In this document: piece after piece, positions 42,370 through 51,920 of the stretch
Layout of the letters: each line of letters starts with the position of its first letter
Numbering within the stretch: position 1 is the stretch's first letter
Assembly: GCA_963995525.1 (NCBI GenBank)
Contig: OZ023213.1
Location: 48,302,587 to 48,366,586, forward strand
Reading direction: 5' to 3'
Source of the DNA: Escarpia spicata
Taxonomy: Eukaryota > Annelida > Polychaeta > Sabellida > Siboglinidae
Length of the DNA stretch: 64,000 nt
The notes under the pieces: generated by a model
What the model was told of the DNA's origin: nothing
Databases searched by the model: none
What the model saw: the letters and a program-made list of their open reading frames with translations, nothing else
Translations under genes and position numbers: made by a program

Positions 42370-44010
42370 AATGTGTCCGCTGGGTACATATACTTCCCTG
42401 ATACATATGTAAGTCTGAGATCATACTTCTGCAACCTCAGTCGAATTCGTGTATTCGTGGTGGACAGTCATTCAGTGCTTATGAGAAAATCGCAACAAGT
42501 GGCTTGTGGTCGGTCTCCAGTTCCACCGTCTGTCCGAACACGTATTGGTGTAATCTTTCACAGGCAAACTCCACAGCTAAAGCTTCTCTTTCGATGGGTG
42601 CATACCGCGTTTGACAATCGGTCGTTGATTTTGATGCATACGCAACTGGTAGCCACTCATCACCGTGCAGCTGTTGTATTAGTCTTTCTGACTTGCATCA
42701 CATTATATTTTATTTGGCAGTAGAATTGCAGCACCGGCTTGCTCGAAACAACATTTTTAGGTTTTCAAATGCTCTCTGTTGTTCCTGACCCCATTGGAAG
42801 TGCACATCGGATTTCATCAGCAGTCATTTTTGAAAGATCTGGCAGAAATCTTGCGAGGTATTTGATCATACCAAGGAACCTATCTTCTTTGCTTGTGGGT
42901 GGCGTCATGTGCGTGATAGCTGCGACTTTCTCCGGGTCTGGCTTGCATGCCTTCTTTGCTGACAATTTCTCCCAGAAATGTCAACTCTGTTACGCCCATT
43001 TCGCATTTCTCTTTCTTGAGGGATAATCCTGTCTCTCGACACTTGTCAAGCTAGGACTCTTCTCACAATGGCACCAAGCTGTTCTCGAGTCGAACCCATG
43101 TGACGATGTCGTCCATCGATGTATCTACGTTTGGTATTGTTTCAAACAACTGATGGATGGTTCTGTGATACACCTCTGGAGCACACGAGACTCCAAACGG
43201 AAGTCGTAAGTAGCGATACCTGCCGAATGGTGTGTTGAATGTGCAGAGTTTCGAGTTGTCTTCGTCTAGTTTTAACTACCAAAACCCCCGGGTGCAGTTT
43301 ATCTTTTAGAAATACTTCCCACCCGACATTTTTGCCATGATCTATTCTGGTGTTGGAAGTTTGAAGTGTTCTCTCCGAATTGCTTTATTCAGGTTTCTCG
43401 GGTCTAAGCAAACTCAAAGTGACCCATCTTGCTTGTACACTAAGTGTAGGGAATTTACTCAATCAGTCGGTTCTTCGATCTTTGTAATCACATAATTGTC
43501 TTCCATTCTCTTCAATGCTTATTCCAACTCTTTGAATTTCCCGAATGGTACTTTCCTGCATGGTCCTACTACCGGTTCAGCATATGGTTTGAGCTTGGTG
43601 CTAACTTCTCCTTCATCCAAGTCCTTTGAACAAGTCTTCATATTCTTCCAAGATATCAGGAGCTGTCTTGTCATCAGCTTGCTCAACAGCTAGTACTCTC
43701 TTCACAAGACCCATGTCATCACATCTTCCCAATATAGGCTGAACTTGACCTGGACAGATGATAAACAATGCTCGCTTTGAGTGTCCTTTGTGTTTCACGG
43801 TCAGAATTGCTTGGCCTGATACAACAACTTCTTCCCCATTGTAGGCAGTAAGTTTCATTTTTGTAAATCTCATGTTTGGCCTGTTTGGTAGGGTGTTGTA
43901 TTCTTTCATTGGTATGATGTTCACTGCCTGTGTCACGTTTCATAGGAATGACCACACCGTGTATACACAGTGGCACAATCCAGGATTCAGTCTTCTTGTG
44001 TTCTTCTATA
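42370..44010 (-). pseudogene. Gypsy protease, reverse transcriptase and RNase H remnants
   Basis: The protease region shows VPLCIHGVVIPMKRDTG with the DTG catalytic triplet near 43,930, then in another frame VNIIPMKEYNTLPNRP and the QPILGR and LVKRVLAVE blocks (43,936-43,613). Reverse transcriptase follows in short broken frames; a clear piece is 42,965-42,765 (MSAKKACKPDPEKVAAI and FLGMIKYLARFLPDLS, the connection region). No intact catalytic RT block was found as a long frame. Confidence 0.7.
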
Positions 44011-44062
44011 GTGTCAACCACAAAGTCGTCTTCTTCTACCACGTGCATTTTCTTCCGTGTTG

Positions 44063-44880
44063 TCACATTTGGCGTTGGATTCTTGGCTCTACAACATATC
44101 TTGAAGTGATCTCTTCCATGACATCTGTGGCATATTTGTCCAGCAGCAGGACAGGGTTTTTCTTCGTGACTATAGCTGCACTTAATACATTTCTGCTTGT
44201 CGCGTAGTAGTTCCTATTTCCGTGGTACTGCCTGAATTCGCCTTGATCTTGCCGTGGACCTTTCACTTGTGACTTTCTAGTGAACTTCCTGTCTTTCATC
44301 AAGACATGCACATCTCGGTCATCAACCAGTGACATTTCCTTAATCCTGCCGACACTCAACTCATCATTTTTACAAATCATGATCGTCTTGTCAAGTGTGA
44401 GTTCATTAATTTTTTTTCGTGTTTCGGCAGTTCTGATTCCTATAATAATTTTGCAAAGAAGCAGTCCTTCGGCTAACTGTTCGAACTCGCATCTTTTTGC
44501 TATCTTCCGCAAATCAGCGAAGTACGATGCAAACGACTCGCCTTGTTTCTGTGTTCTTTCGTTAAAACACAGTCTCCCGTCTTCCATATGCCATATATTT
44601 CTTTCCTTGCATATGTTTCTCACATTGTACAAGGTAGACAAACTTGTTTTTGTTCTCTTCAGCGATGTCAAAAGTATTGAATACTTCAATTGCTTCCTCA
44701 CCTGCGCAGAGTAACAGCAAAGCGCACTTTATCATGTCGGGCCGACTTGACTTTTCCGTGGCTTCGAGGTAGATGTTGAACTTTTGATACGAACTTCGCC
44801 AATTTTCTTCGTTGTTTCCTTCGAAACTCAGTTTTCCGGGCGGTTGTAGCGATTCTATGATGGCCGAGAAGGGCCATCGC
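44063..44880 (-). pseudogene. Gypsy Gag remnant
   Basis: The N-terminal part near 44,860-44,650 reads PPGKLSFEGNNEENW and YLEAT, then LLLCAGEEAIEVFNTF. In a second frame (44,701-44,063) it reads FNERTQKQGESFASYFADLR and KIIIGIR, all typical of gypsy Gag upstream of a zinc knuckle. A single frame change lies near 44,650. The start is uncertain because the upstream sequence is a minisatellite. Confidence 0.7.
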
Positions 44881-44914
44881 GTTTTTGTGTGACAACCTGC
44901 AGCGCCATGGGGCG

Positions 44915-45118
44915 ATGATGCGATGCGCGATGCGATGGGCGATGCGATGGACGATGCGCGATGCGATGCGCGATGCGATGGACGATGCGCGATGCGATGG
45001 ACGATGCGTGATGCGATGCGCGATGCGATGGACAATGCGCGATGCGATGGGCGATGCGATACGCGATGCGATGCGCGATACGATACACGATGCGCGATGC
45101 GATACGCGATGCGATGGT
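44915..45118. repeat. CGATGCGATGG minisatellite
   Basis: About 200 bp of GCGATGCGAT and GGACGATGCG units adjoining the gag region. Read on the minus strand they give IASRIVHRIAHRPSH repeats that appear to extend Gag, but this is a repeat artefact. Confidence 0.85.
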
Positions 45119-45204
45119 ATACATTATAAAGGTGCCGCAATGAGCATGCGTACGCCGAAAACGAGACTTGGGCAGCTTTTTTTTATTTATTTGTATTAAG
45201 CACA

Positions 45205-45360
45205 TTTCTTTTTGTGTTCAGAGCATGTGATGATGGCTGATGACGCTGACTGTACGTATACGGTTACACATCTAGTTATTGTGCACACAAGATTATGTGA
45301 TTGTACTTTTAAATATTGTCTCGGACATCTACTGGGATTGAATTTAGCCAAACAAAAATG
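45205..45360. repeat. Dispersed repeat, inverted relative to 46,868-47,030
   Basis: Shares ACGGTTACACATCTAGTTAT and ATTATGTGATTGTACTT with the reverse complement of 46,868-47,030. The 1.5 kb between the two copies includes a MITE. The pair could be the ends of one element or two solo insertions. Confidence 0.7.
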
Positions 45361-46003
45361 GGTGCCAGGCAGGCAGCTTCTTCGCAAAAACTAGACTAGG
45401 GACTGAAATAGGTTACTTTATAAAATGAAATAGTAGCTATTCAACATTTTATTTGTTAAATAATTATTGTTTCCATCTGGATATCCCTGATCGCAAATAT
45501 AAACACTATTTTGTGTGCCTGCAGACACGATGAACCAGGGATGGTTAAGGTATTTCTCAGTTTAACATTAACCAACAGTTTTGAAGCCTATTTGTTTATA
45601 TTTATTAATTAATGACATAATATCTGTTCAGAATGCAAACATGTTATTTATGCCTTATATAAATTAAAATATAAACTTTTCATAATTTATGCTTCTTGAT
45701 TTACTCCTCGGTCCCCAATATTTCCATGTCTGGGAAAAACTGACACATATTCCGTGAGACGATCTTCGATACAAATGCAGTGATGTTTCATTACTTAATC
45801 TGGGTTCCGTAGTAGCACATAAAAGCAACGTTGCGCCGAAATACAAGTACGAATAACGCGGTGTAAATAAATAGGACCGCTCAAATCAGGCTACCAGCGC
45901 TATTGGACCACGTAATAAACAGCCGAAATTGACAGGAAGTTAATTTGTAGTAGGTCTACTAGGAGGTGCACGGTGCGCGCGGTGCGTCTACAATTCGATT
46001 CAC
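45361..46003. other. No feature recognised
   Basis: AT-rich sequence with short frames only. Confidence 0.4.
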
Positions 46004-46006
46004 TTA

Positions 46007-46226
46007 GGGGTCATCTCAGAACGTCGATGTCCGATATCAGACGAAATTACTTTCATCTTGCCTCAGCCCCCCACCCACCCAATTTTTTAAACATTAATAT
46101 GATGATACAAGTATAATTAAGAGTGTCGGTCGATGTCCGACGCTATATGAAACTGCCTCAGACCCCCGTCCCCCAAACAAAAATAATTTCGCTTGATATC
46201 GGACATCGATGTTCCGAGATGATCCC
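46007..46226. mobile_element. 220-bp MITE with TTA target duplication
   Basis: Inverted ends of about 40 bp begin GGGGTCATCTCAGAACGTCG on the left and match GGGATCATCTCGGAACATCG on the complementary right. TTA flanks both ends (46,004-46,006 and 46,227-46,229). A TTA/TAA duplication with GGG-starting ends fits the PIF/Harbinger group. It has no coding capacity. Confidence 0.75.
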
Positions 46227-46371
46227 TTAGCAAAAATGAAACTACGCTCTAGGAACAACGATTCGCTACCTCGTTTGTACATTTTATATGTAGGTTTGGT
46301 AAAATAATTAGAGACAATACTATTTTAGTTTATGATTCAGATATTTTATTATAAACTAAATACACTAAAGT

Positions 46372-46867
<496 letters not shown>

Positions 46868-47030
46868 ATTCTAAACTCAATCGCATTAGGCTTCTATCAT
46901 AATATTTAGAAGTACAATCACATAATCTTTTGTGCACAATAACTAGATGTGTAACCGTATACGCACACTCAAAGTTATCAACCATGGACACATGCGTTGA
47001 ACATAAAAGGCATCCAGTGTTGCCTAAGGT
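46868..47030. repeat. Dispersed repeat, inverted copy of 45,205-45,360
   Basis: See 45,205-45,360. This copy is slightly diverged and continues into sequence not shared with the other copy. Confidence 0.7.
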
Positions 47031-47089
47031 CACGAATTTGTTCAAGCCCAGACAACAAAGCCAAACCCAAAACAATGGCGTCGGTCGGA

Positions 47090-47300
47090 ACATGGTGGAT
47101 ATTTGGTGGGTTGAGGCTCTCCAAAACCTCGATTTGCATTCCCCCTCTTGAGGCTCGCCAAAACAGCCACATTAAGGCTCTCCAAAATCACAATTTGCTC
47201 ACCCATTGAGGCTCGCCAAAATAACTGCATCTTCAGGATCTTCAAAAACCTCGATTTGCACCACCCCCCCCCCAATATTTACATTGAGGCTCTCCATAAG
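47090..47300. repeat. Irregular short repeat block
   Basis: TTGAGGCTCTCCAAAA, TTGAGGCTCGCCAAAA and CCTCGATTTGCA elements recur four to five times at 50-70 bp spacing. No known family was recognised. Confidence 0.6.
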
Positions 47301-47333
47301 CATGAATTTGAACTCCTCATATATCCCTGTCTG

Positions 47334-47606
47334 TCATGGGTGAAACTGGCTTCGATTCCGATGCTCGATGTCTGATTTGTTTTGTAATTTTTCTCGCTGA
47401 TCCTGCACAGCTCTCTCCACCAGATCGTTCGCTCTCGTTTTCCACCTTTCCCCCAATCCTTCAAAATCTCTTTTTCTATAGTCTCCCCATCGCAGTCTAG
47501 TTCTTCCTCGCCTCCTTTTCCCTTCCCGTCTCTGTACATCTGCTCTCTTTGCCATCCGTTCTTTTCCCATTTTCTCTACAAGCCCTGCCCATCTTAGTTG
47601 ACTCAT
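47334..47606 (-). mobile_element. LINE ORF2 C-terminal fragment
   Basis: A 90-residue minus-strand frame starts LRWAGLVEKMGKERMAKR and continues with GKRRRGRTRLRWGD and W-x8-DLVERAV. This RWAGHV.RM...R.P+R...G+R+RGRPR.RW pattern is the common C-terminus of LINE endonuclease/reverse transcriptase proteins. No other part is present. Confidence 0.7.
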
Positions 47607-48149
47607 GCTTATGCTTGTTCAGAAACAATTGTGTCGACTAGTCATATCAAAGACACAATTAATCACAGGCGCAACTACGACCAGACGATGTAAATAAGTA
47701 GCATCATTCTAGTCCACTGCTGCAATTTTGGGAGGTGATGCTGTTCTAATTATAGCTCCTGACCCAGGGATTATCGTCAGTAGTATATGGGGAGCTCTGG
47801 ATCGGTATCCTAAGTCATTTCGGAGGAGTTTTTGGTTGATATTAGGGAGGTTTCGAAAGCCGCCCCCCTGAGCAAAGTGAGTAGTCACGTGACCGTATGT
47901 GTGAGCGTGTGTAGCGCCTCCTGGCGGTGGAATGAGCAGCCATGGAAGGGTTATTGTGTATATATGAGAGACTGAAGAGGGAATTGTAATAACAAAAGTT
48001 CAAAGAGGAAAGGTATTGAAAGAAACGAAAGATCAAAGAGTCATAACGAAAGATCAAAGAGAAAAGTTTTAAAAGGTGATGAAAGGTGTATAATGAGAGA
48101 TAAAGAAGTAAACGGAATGATGTAATAACGAAAGAACAAAGAGAAAACG

Positions 48150-48186
<37 letters not shown>

Positions 48187-48239
48187 CTTTAAAATGTGTA
48201 TAGGTATGCTTGTATGTATGTATGTGTGTATGAAAGAGA

Positions 48240-48275
<36 letters not shown>

Positions 48276-48321
48276 ATATAATATAATAACCAACAAACAC
48301 CACAGTTTGAAAGTTGAATGG
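47607..48321. other. Left flank of the viral element, with iterated GA-rich motif and TA tracts
   Basis: No gene recognised. AACGAAAGATCAAAGAG or close variants occur four times between 47,994 and 48,147. TA tracts lie at 48,154-48,182 and 48,243-48,291. The left terminus of the viral element is somewhere near or left of here, but no terminal repeat could be fixed without the right end. Confidence 0.45.
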
Positions 48322-48327
48322 TTTATT
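48322..48327 (-). terminator. Poly(A) signal of the left-end spliced gene
   Basis: AATAAA on the minus strand lies 5 bp past the stop codon (48,334-48,332) of the spliced acidic gene and supports its 3' end. Confidence 0.6.
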
Positions 48328-48331
48328 GATG

Positions 48332-49194
48332 TCAACGAACTATGAAATCTTCAAAGCCGTCATCGCTATCGTATGTCTCCTCACACCAATTTTCCATGTC
48401 CCCCGTGTCGACAGGGGCAACAGGGTCGGGGTCAAACCAAGGATTGGGGGGATCGTAAAGTCCCCGTGTCTGGAGCAGCTCCGCCATGACGTTGCAGAAT
48501 ATATAACTGTGGTATTCGCGGAGCTCTTCGTCTCTGGAACATACATTAAAACTCTCAAAGCGTATGAACGAGACGTTAAATATATGAAAACTTTGAAAAT
48601 ATCGTCTCTGAAACATATATGAGTGGAATAAGGCAGCGATGTAACCAGACACCGCGTAGGGAACCGACACACGATAAAAGGGCAAGCTAAATCAACGGAC
48701 TATGATACAATACGTAATGGAGACGTCTGCTGACGCAATCGGTAACCAAACACCGCGTAGCTAGTCGAAACGACAAACATTGAAGAAAATAGTAAAATAA
48801 TCGTTGAACACTCACGTGTAATCATCAATATCGGAGTCACTACTCCAGGTGTCATCGGTGTCATAACCATCGGGAGACCTGAAAGGTAATAAGATAACCG
48901 TGATACATAACGAACGTAAACATAGACAACCGTGAGTGACACATAACGAACGTAAGAGCATAATATAATAGAGGTGAGACGTCACAGGTAGTTTATGTGA
49001 AGAACACTGTGATTATGTATGATATGTATAGGATATCTATCGGATGAAACAAAGCAAAGAATATATATATATATATATATATATCTTTATAATAATAATA
49101 ATAATAATAATAATAAAAGTACTTACACAACTTCGAGACCATCGTCGCGAAGACGCCATTCAGCACGGAGTTGAATCCAGGGTATCGACGACAT
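48332..49194 (-). CDS. Spliced acidic protein at the left end of the provirus
   Basis: Three exons are predicted on the minus strand: 49,194-49,127, 48,878-48,816 and 48,533-48,332, total 333 nt (110 residues). Donors are GTAAGT and GTGAGT, acceptors TTTCAG and TTCCAG, and the phases agree at both junctions. A second acceptor at about 48,609 would enter exon 3 in another frame. Exon 2 and the end of exon 3 are very rich in Asp, Ser and Glu (DTDDTWSSDSDIDDY; WCEETYDSDDGFEDF). A TATA element lies upstream and AATAAA just after the stop. No family was recognised. The position, splicing, small size and acidic patches resemble early regulatory proteins of small DNA viruses; that analogy is inference. 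Adintoviruses have been reported to carry oncogene-like genes near one end, but no intact LxCxE motif is present here. Confidence 0.6.
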
Positions 49195-49235
49195 AGCAAT
49201 TGTGAATGAGATGAAGAATGTAACAAACGAGCCGG

Positions 49236-49243
49236 TATATATA
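49236..49243 (-). promoter_or_regulatory. TATA box for the left-end spliced gene
   Basis: TATATATA lies 42-49 bp upstream of the minus-strand ATG at 49,194. The same short region separates this gene from the rightward NADAR gene, so it may act as a divergent promoter. Confidence 0.5.
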
Positions 49244-49434
49244 GATAGAGCATACGTATGCAGACACACTATGAAGACAACTTGTGGGACACACGGTGGA
49301 GTGGAAATATACCGGGGTATGAAAAGCATCGAAGTCCCAGGGACGTATCTAGGGACGTCACCTGGACGAAGCCTGGTTAACAACGCGGTTATAGAAAATA
49401 TCGAAGTGGTAAAGTACAAACCGATACCAGTCAT

Positions 49435-50043
49435 ATGACGGAGGAAGCAGCTGCTGATAAGCGCGTGATGCCAATTAGACGACGACAATGGAATGCGCCT
49501 TATCAGAACGTTAACAATACACTCGGAAGAAAAGAACTCTGTGAGTGGTCAGCGATGAAACATATGGCGGTCAAGAGCTTGGATATACAATTCAGGGGGG
49601 CTGGTCACTTCCTATCGAATTTCTATCCGTGTGAGATACATATATGGGGCGAAGTCTTTACTTGTACAGAAGCAGCATATCAATTAAAAAAAACTAGACA
49701 TTTTCACGACGAGAACACAGCGAGAAAGATTCAGACCGCGCGCACTGGAATACAGGCGAAATACTGGAGTAAAAGCATTCGTTGGACAACCGATCGAGTC
49801 GTTTCATGGCTGTCACAACGTCGGAGCGTGATGCACGCTATACTAGCCGTCAAGTTTCGTGCCTCTAAACTACGCCAACGCTTGTTGGCTTCAGGTGACG
49901 CACGACTTATTGAGAATGTACCCAGTGCAGAGGGGTATTGGGGTAAGAGTTCAAACCGTAACAAACCAGGTAAGAATATACTCGGTGTGATACTTATGCA
50001 GGTGAGAGACTTCGTTAGACAGCGCTCTATACAGCTTACATAA
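49435..50043 (+). CDS. NADAR-domain protein (YbiA/DUF1768 family)
   Basis: A 202-residue frame. From residue 51 it carries the family signature: IQFRGAGHFLSNFYPCEI, then GEVFTCTEAAYQ, a SAEGYWG block and finally GKNILGVILMQVR. These match the F..LSNF.P, E..YQ, WG and N.LG..LM.VR blocks of NADAR proteins. Characterised NADAR members are glycosidases acting on ADP-ribose-type N-glycosidic bonds, including removal of ADP-ribose from guanine. The first 50 residues are outside the domain, so translation may begin at Met41 or Met44 instead of the ATG at 49,435. It is not part of the usual Maverick gene set. A role in reversing host ADP-ribosylation defence or in nucleotide metabolism is inference. 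It lies between the divergent left-end gene and the RPA-like gene. Confidence 0.85.
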   Translation: MTEEAAADKRVMPIRRRQWNAPYQNVNNTLGRKELCEWSAMKHMAVKSLDIQFRGAGHFLSNFYPCEIHIWGEVFTCTEAAYQLKKTRHFHDENTARKIQTARTGIQAKYWSKSIRWTTDRVVSWLSQRRSVMHAILAVKFRASKLRQRLLASGDARLIENVPSAEGYWGKSSNRNKPGKNILGVILMQVRDFVRQRSIQLT

Positions 50044-50195
50044 GGCGCCCATTAAAAACAGACAGGCAGCCACGCGGTGACAAAGTACGGGAGAGTGAGA
50101 GATAAGGTCACGCGCACGATAAGATGTGAACACCCAGGGGCGCGATACCGTCATCTAGGGGTGTCACGCGCTCGATCCCTGGAGGGATTGAATTG
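50044..50195. other. Intergenic region with GGCGCC and CACGCG motifs
   Basis: The segment between NADAR and the RPA-like gene begins with GGCGCC just past the stop and contains two related GGTGTCACGCG/GGTCACGCGC blocks. No frame is open. Confidence 0.4.
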
Positions 50196-50243
50196 TATAT
50201 AAACCCACGGTAAATCTAACAAGACAAACACTCTCTCTCAGTC
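50196..50243 (+). promoter_or_regulatory. TATA box and TCAGTC element of the RPA-like gene
   Basis: TATATAAA at 50,196-50,203 and TCAGTC at 50,238-50,243 precede the ATG at 50,286. The spacing of about 44 bp is longer than the 31-35 bp seen before other genes in the element, so the start site is less certain. Confidence 0.5.
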
Positions 50244-50285
50244 TCGCTGCCGTTCAAAGCTCTTCACCGATACCTACACGACAAG

Positions 50286-50774
50286 ATGGCGACATTCAAC
50301 AACGAGGAAATGCTCCTGTCGGAACTCGAACAAGTAAGTGACGGAACGTACGCATTTGCTCGTCCACTGACACTAGTAACATGTGCTCTGTCCCCCGAAT
50401 ACGTATGTTACCCGGCATGTAAAATATGTAATCGGAAAGTTCTTCTTGAAACGACGAAAGGAGGGCACCATAACGTTAGTGTATGTTCGGTGCACGGGCG
50501 TCAGAAGGGAACTGCCGTTTACAAGTATGCTACGGGCCTGCTTTTCGCTGATCACAAGGGCAATGAAGTGTGGGCAACAGGATTTGACCAGCTAGTACAG
50601 GAGGTCGTGGGAGGAATGACAGCAAGCGACTATATGTCGCTTAAATCCGGCGACGAACGCTACCAATCACTGAATGTCCTACGTGGCAAACAGGCTAGGG
50701 TGACAATTAGAAAGACAAGAAAGGCAGGGTATCAAAATTATACCGTGATAGCACTGGAAATAATCCACTCGTAA
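50286..50774 (+). CDS. RPA-like single-stranded DNA-binding protein (Rep_fac-A C-terminal OB domain)
   Basis: A 162-residue protein. Residues 41-70 form a zinc ribbon: PAC-x2-C-NRKV, with the second pair as C67-x2-H70. The text that follows (KYATGLLFADHKGNEVWATG, then FDQLVQEVVGGMTASDYM) follows the pattern of the C-terminal OB fold of the large RPA subunit: zinc ribbon, then L.LAD.TG..W.T.F.....LLG.SA.E. That RPA domain binds single-stranded DNA and contacts the other subunits; here the protein is only one OB fold long. It probably coats displaced strands during protein-primed replication. It stands upstream of the polymerase in the left, presumably early, gene block. A separate RPA-like gene is not part of the core Maverick set. 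Confidence 0.75.
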   Translation: MATFNNEEMLLSELEQVSDGTYAFARPLTLVTCALSPEYVCYPACKICNRKVLLETTKGGHHNVSVCSVHGRQKGTAVYKYATGLLFADHKGNEVWATGFDQLVQEVVGGMTASDYMSLKSGDERYQSLNVLRGKQARVTIRKTRKAGYQNYTVIALEIIHS

Positions 50775-51013
50775 GAACCGCCAACTGACAGCGACTCAGG
50801 TGGCGTCTTCTGACGGAGTATAGAGAGGTCCTGTTCCTAACTGTCGTAAGAGGCGCCAACTGACAGTAACTCACTGTTAGGTGGCGCCGTCTGACGGAGT
50901 ATAGAAAGAGGCTGTTCCTAACTCCTGTAAGAGGCGCCACCTGATAGTAACGAAAGAGTAGGTGACGCCCCCAGACGGAATATAGAGAGAGAGAGACCCT
51001 GTTCCTAGAGGTT
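50771..51013 (+). repeat. Three tandem hairpin-forming repeats (75 and 81-bp period)
   Basis: Units start at 50,771, 50,846 and 50,927. Each has GTAAGA, an inverted repeat, GACGGARTATAGA and a CTGTTCCTA end. The best stem is in unit 2: GGCGCCAACTGACAG (50,852-50,866) against CTGTTAGGTGGCGCC (50,874-50,888), with a 7-nt loop. Units 1 and 3 have changed bases but keep pairing (CGCCAACTGA with TCAGGTGGCG; GGCGCCACCT with AGGTGACGCC). The GTAAGA of unit 1 overlaps the stop codon of the RPA-like gene. Each unit also has a TATAGA sequence. Confidence 0.8.
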
Positions 51014-51094
51014 GTCTACCTATTTGATACTATGATGTTCTGCCGTATGTTGTAGACGCCTCCTCGGTCATCCGAGGCAGTTCTGACAACCCCC

Positions 51095-51889
51095 GTGCGT
51101 GGCGTGAAACGTCGACTGTCGTTCAATGACGAGGCAAGTGTCATTCACGTGGGGTCATGTTCATGGTCTAGTGATCAGGATAATGATGATATTGCTAACG
51201 ATGGTGATTTTTATACTGATTGGTCTGACTACGACGAGAGTCGGAGACCTAGTGAATTACAGGAGGCAGTAGAGAGAGTGAATGCAATTCAGAAACGAAC
51301 GGAGTACATGATAGATGACGACTTATTTATAGCCACTATAACCACTGCATGCATTCGTCAGGTAGCCGAAGGACTGTACCTTCGCTACGCGAACGTTCAC
51401 GAAGACGTGTATAAAGTAGATCGTTCGCGTATATTTCATGCTTTTGATATGGCAGTATCCGATCTGGTGTGCGAATCACGCGCACCGTGGTTTGCTCGTG
51501 ATGTCGTGTCACGAGTGAAAACGAGTCTCCGTAGTCGTGGTATAACCGTGTCGGATGAGACGGAAGACGAATCACCGAAGGCACCACAGCCCTGGTACCT
51601 ACAAGACGACACGACGGGAAGGCAGGTCTGGTGCTCCGAGCTGATGCTGGTAGCATGCGATGCTATCGTTCGGTTCGTGAGCAACGAATTGTGGCGCACT
51701 TTCGAAAGTGAGACAAATGTCATCTACCTGGTACGTAGCCATCTGATCCAAGACAGCGTGAAATGTGCAGTACACCATTACAGGTTTATGGTGGACACAC
51801 CGAAGCGGGCACGTGACATCATAACACGTGTGCAAGCCATCCTGCGTGTGCGCGGTATACCTCTGTCGGACGAGGAAACACCCTGCTAA
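51095..51889 (+). CDS. Unrecognised protein with two related helical repeats
   Basis: The frame is open for 264 codons but has no ATG until residue 72; it begins at a GTG or, more likely, is joined to an upstream exon. Possible acceptor sites lie near 51,055 and 51,080. Residues about 1-15 are basic and residues 25-50 very acidic (DQDNDDIANDGDFYTDWSDY). Two halves resemble each other: about 78-155 ends in ARDVVSRVKTSLRSRGITVS-like text, and about 183-264 ends in ARDIITRVQAILRVRGIPLS, each followed by DE. This indicates an internal duplication of an alpha-helical domain of about 80 residues. No family was recognised. It lies between the RPA-like gene and the 52,074 gene, in the presumed early block. 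Confidence 0.65.
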   Translation: MRGVKRRLSFNDEASVIHVGSCSWSSDQDNDDIANDGDFYTDWSDYDESRRPSELQEAVERVNAIQKRTEYMIDDDLFIATITTACIRQVAEGLYLRYANVHEDVYKVDRSRIFHAFDMAVSDLVCESRAPWFARDVVSRVKTSLRSRGITVSDETEDESPKAPQPWYLQDDTTGRQVWCSELMLVACDAIVRFVSNELWRTFESETNVIYLVRSHLIQDSVKCAVHHYRFMVDTPKRARDIITRVQAILRVRGIPLSDEETPC

Positions 51890-51920
51890 TGTTGTTGTTA
51901 TTGTGTTGTCAGGTCAGCGA

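Larger units (their letters stand above)
41040..44880 (-). mobile_element. Degraded Ty3/gypsy LTR retrotransposon
   Basis: On the minus strand the order is gag (about 44,880-44,063), aspartic protease (about 44,010-43,613), reverse transcriptase and RNase H (43,600-42,370, broken frames), and integrase (42,161-41,074). This gag-PR-RT-RH-IN order is that of Ty3/gypsy. Reading frames change many times, so it is dead. LTRs could not be found by eye on either side. Confidence 0.8.

Noticed and set aside
44562..45205. His/Arg/Ser/Ala repeat proteins around the gag start
   Set aside because: They are translations of the CGATGCGATGG minisatellite; only the part after it resembles Gag.
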